The notes beneath the pieces are model-generated. The model did not search any database, had not been told where the DNA came from, and saw only the letters and a program-made list of their open reading frames with translations. 17,156 nucleotides of DNA, taken from the NCBI GenBank assembly GCA_023429825.1, contig JAEZDC010000107.1:1-17156 (forward strand), written 5' to 3'. The DNA comes from Bacteroidota bacterium. Its GTDB lineage: Bacteria > Bacteroidota > Bacteroidia > Chitinophagales > Chitinophagaceae. This document shows, one piece after another, positions 15,572 through 17,156 of this stretch (positions are counted from its first letter, which is position 1; every line of letters starts with the position of its first letter). The position numbers and the translations under genes were made by a program.

Positions 15572-17156
15572 ATGCGTTTCTATTTTATCCTTATCCTATT
15601 GCTGAGTTATTCTGCTCTTTCTGCTCAATCCATATCACCTGTTATTCAATCCGGACACAGTGATAAGATAGAGTTCTATTCTGTTAACTACACCAATAAT
15701 GCGTTACTTACAGCCGATAAGAAGGAAGTGATACTATGGAACCTGAACAGTGGTAAGCAGTTGCGGAGAATCATGTCTCCTTTCACGATAAAAGGCGCTG
15801 CATTTGTAAGCGATGGTGAAGAAGTTGCAGTAATATCTTATGACTATGGAAAGGATGCGTCGCTGAGAATTTACAACGCAAGGAATGGTGTTCTTGTGGC
15901 AACGATCGACTGGGCTGAGAAGAATGCATGGGGCGGTACGTCGTACAAAACACTTGATCAACTTATCGTAGATAAGATGTACAACAGGGTTGCCGTAAAA
16001 TACTTTAACGAGATCTCTATTGTTGATATAAAGACAAGAAGTAAGCTGCAACTTCTGAAGCTCGCATCTTATGACAATAAATTTGCTTTTACTGCGGATA
16101 AGAACACGTTTGTTATTACTTCTAAAGAGGAGGGATCAAAGGTCGCATTAGTGGACGCTTCTATTAAGATGATCAAATCTGCGTTGGCTTCAATAACAGA
16201 ACCGCTCTCAATTTCAACTAATAACAAGCAGGATAAATTTTATGTGCTGGATAAGAAGGCTGTTCTTTACATCTTCGACAATACATTACAGCTCGTAGAT
16301 TCAGTTAGGAGTGATTCGGTTTCCTCTGTTTCTTCTCTTTCACCACCATTGATGGCATTAAGCCAGGACGAAAACAAGATACTGCTGCCCCTTCACAAAA
16401 ACCAATACCTGTATGACCTGGAGAAAAAGCAATGGCAGGTAAACGGATGGAAGTGGATCAATACAGGGACAGGTTTGTTATTTGCCGATGAAGAAGCTTT
16501 AAGAGTAGTGAACATCAGCAGCCAGTTTGCTTCTATCATTGATTCGGATAACGGTGAGGAGCTTCATGCACTCATTCCTAAAACCATTGAGACAAGCAAT
16601 CTTTTGTTTTCGCCTTCCGGTAGAATGATGTCTACTTACACCACATCATCTTACAGCAAGGCATCTGCAGTGCTTTATCTGAAGACGGGCATTCAATTCA
16701 ATGAAGAAGAAGTGAATTATCCCATTTACCAGTGGCTGAATGATTCGCTGGTGCTTTGTACAACAGAAGACGGTTATGATAATGACGGCAACGTAAAACA
16801 ACAGGTGCAATTGAGAAATATTTACAATGGAAATGTCCTGCAATCTGTTGTTGCTGAAAAGTCAGGTTCATTGATCGCCTATGCTGCGCTTTCTGCAGAT
16901 CAGAAAAAGCTTGCCTATATTCTATCGAAGAAACTTATACTGCATTATGGAGACAGGTTAGAGAAAAAGATGGTGTATAATTTCCCGGGCACTGCTACCG
17001 CTTCGAATGTTTACTTCACACCTGATTCAAAACGATTGGTGCTGCCGATGGATGTGATCAGGATATTTGATATCGAAAAGAATAAATGGAGCCGTCTTGC
17101 CGATACCGCTTCCTATAGCTACAGTCGTGTTTTTTTCACACCGGACGGTAAGGAGA
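15572..17156 (+). CDS. Secreted beta-propeller (WD40-like) protein, C-terminus outside window
   Basis: The frame is open for 528 codons from the ATG at 15572 to the window edge. Residues 1-18 form a signal peptide (MRFYFILILLLSYSALSA), so the protein is exported. Repeated blade-like signatures follow: SGHSDKIEFYSVNY then LLTADKKEVILWNLNSGKQL near the start, LLFSPSGRMM, VYFTPDSKRLVLP and VFFTPDGKE later, giving at least seven strand-turn units and possibly two propellers. The opening, a QSGHS-type entry into a WD40 repeat right after the signal peptide, resembles Bacteroidota proteins that carry a caspase-like (C14) domain after the propeller; that domain would lie outside this window and is unproven. 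The 11-base gap after uvrA suggests co-transcription. Confidence 0.85.
   Translation, partial: MRFYFILILLLSYSALSAQSISPVIQSGHSDKIEFYSVNYTNNALLTADKKEVILWNLNSGKQLRRIMSPFTIKGAAFVSDGEEVAVISYDYGKDASLRIYNARNGVLVATIDWAEKNAWGGTSYKTLDQLIVDKMYNRVAVKYFNEISIVDIKTRSKLQLLKLASYDNKFAFTADKNTFVITSKEEGSKVALVDASIKMIKSALASITEPLSISTNNKQDKFYVLDKKAVLYIFDNTLQLVDSVRSDSVSSVSSLSPPLMALSQDENKILLPLHKNQYLYDLEKKQWQVNGWKWINTGTGLLFADEEALRVVNISSQFASIIDSDNGEELHALIPKTIETSNLLFSPSGRMMSTYTTSSYSKASAVLYLKTGIQFNEEEVNYPIYQWLNDSLVLCTTEDGYDNDGNVKQQVQLRNIYNGNVLQSVVAEKSGSLIAYAALSADQKKLAYILSKKLILHYGDRLEKKMVYNFPGTATASNVYFTPDSKRLVLPMDVIRIFDIEKNKWSRLADTASYSYSRVFFTPDGKE

Noticed and set aside
1..17156. Defence island, mobile element or CRISPR array
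   Set aside because: No transposase, integrase, nuclease cassette, direct-repeat array or attachment-like duplication was seen.

Overview
The window looks like a chromosomal segment of a Bacteroidota bacterium, probably of the Chitinophagaceae. Base composition is moderately AT-rich, secreted proteins have signal peptides ending in FAQ or SAQ, several upstream regions carry the Bacteroidota -7 promoter word TAnnTTTG, and start and stop codons often share a base (TAGTG, TAATG, TGATG). The taxonomic call is inference from these traits and from protein family resemblance.

Layout: (1) 1-1451, minus strand: the N-terminal three quarters of a Kup potassium transporter, cut by the window edge. (2) 1603-7330, plus strand: a secreted protein of unknown function, a coupled polytopic membrane protein (possibly DUF6427), purQ, a possible 30-codon small ORF coupled to purQ, and a DsbD thiol-reduction pair made of a free-standing DsbD-alpha-like protein and a full DsbD-like transporter. 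(3) 7353-11060, minus strand: a GH13 alpha-glucosidase, treZ, and a small KTSC-like gene whose frame is broken by one base. (4) 11150-11782, plus strand: a short ribosome hibernation factor with a clear intrinsic terminator, then a 66-residue protein of unknown function. (5) 11787-12424, minus strand: an ECF-type sigma factor with its own intrinsic terminator. (6) 12699-17156, plus strand: uvrA followed 11 bases later by a secreted beta-propeller-like protein that runs off the window.

Working together: the two DsbD-type proteins form one envelope electron-transfer system in which the periplasmic cysteine pair is on the separate protein and has been lost from the fused copy. The two GH13 enzymes probably handle alpha-glucans, maltodextrins and trehalose; they are transcribed divergently from the hibernation factor, which fits a stationary-phase or stress setting (inference). 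I saw no mobile element, CRISPR array, tRNA or rRNA.

Most of the window is ordinary housekeeping sequence. The most interesting spots are the KTSC-like gene, where a UUUAAAA slippery heptamer lies exactly at the frame break; the division of labour between the DsbD-alpha copies; and the propeller gene behind uvrA.
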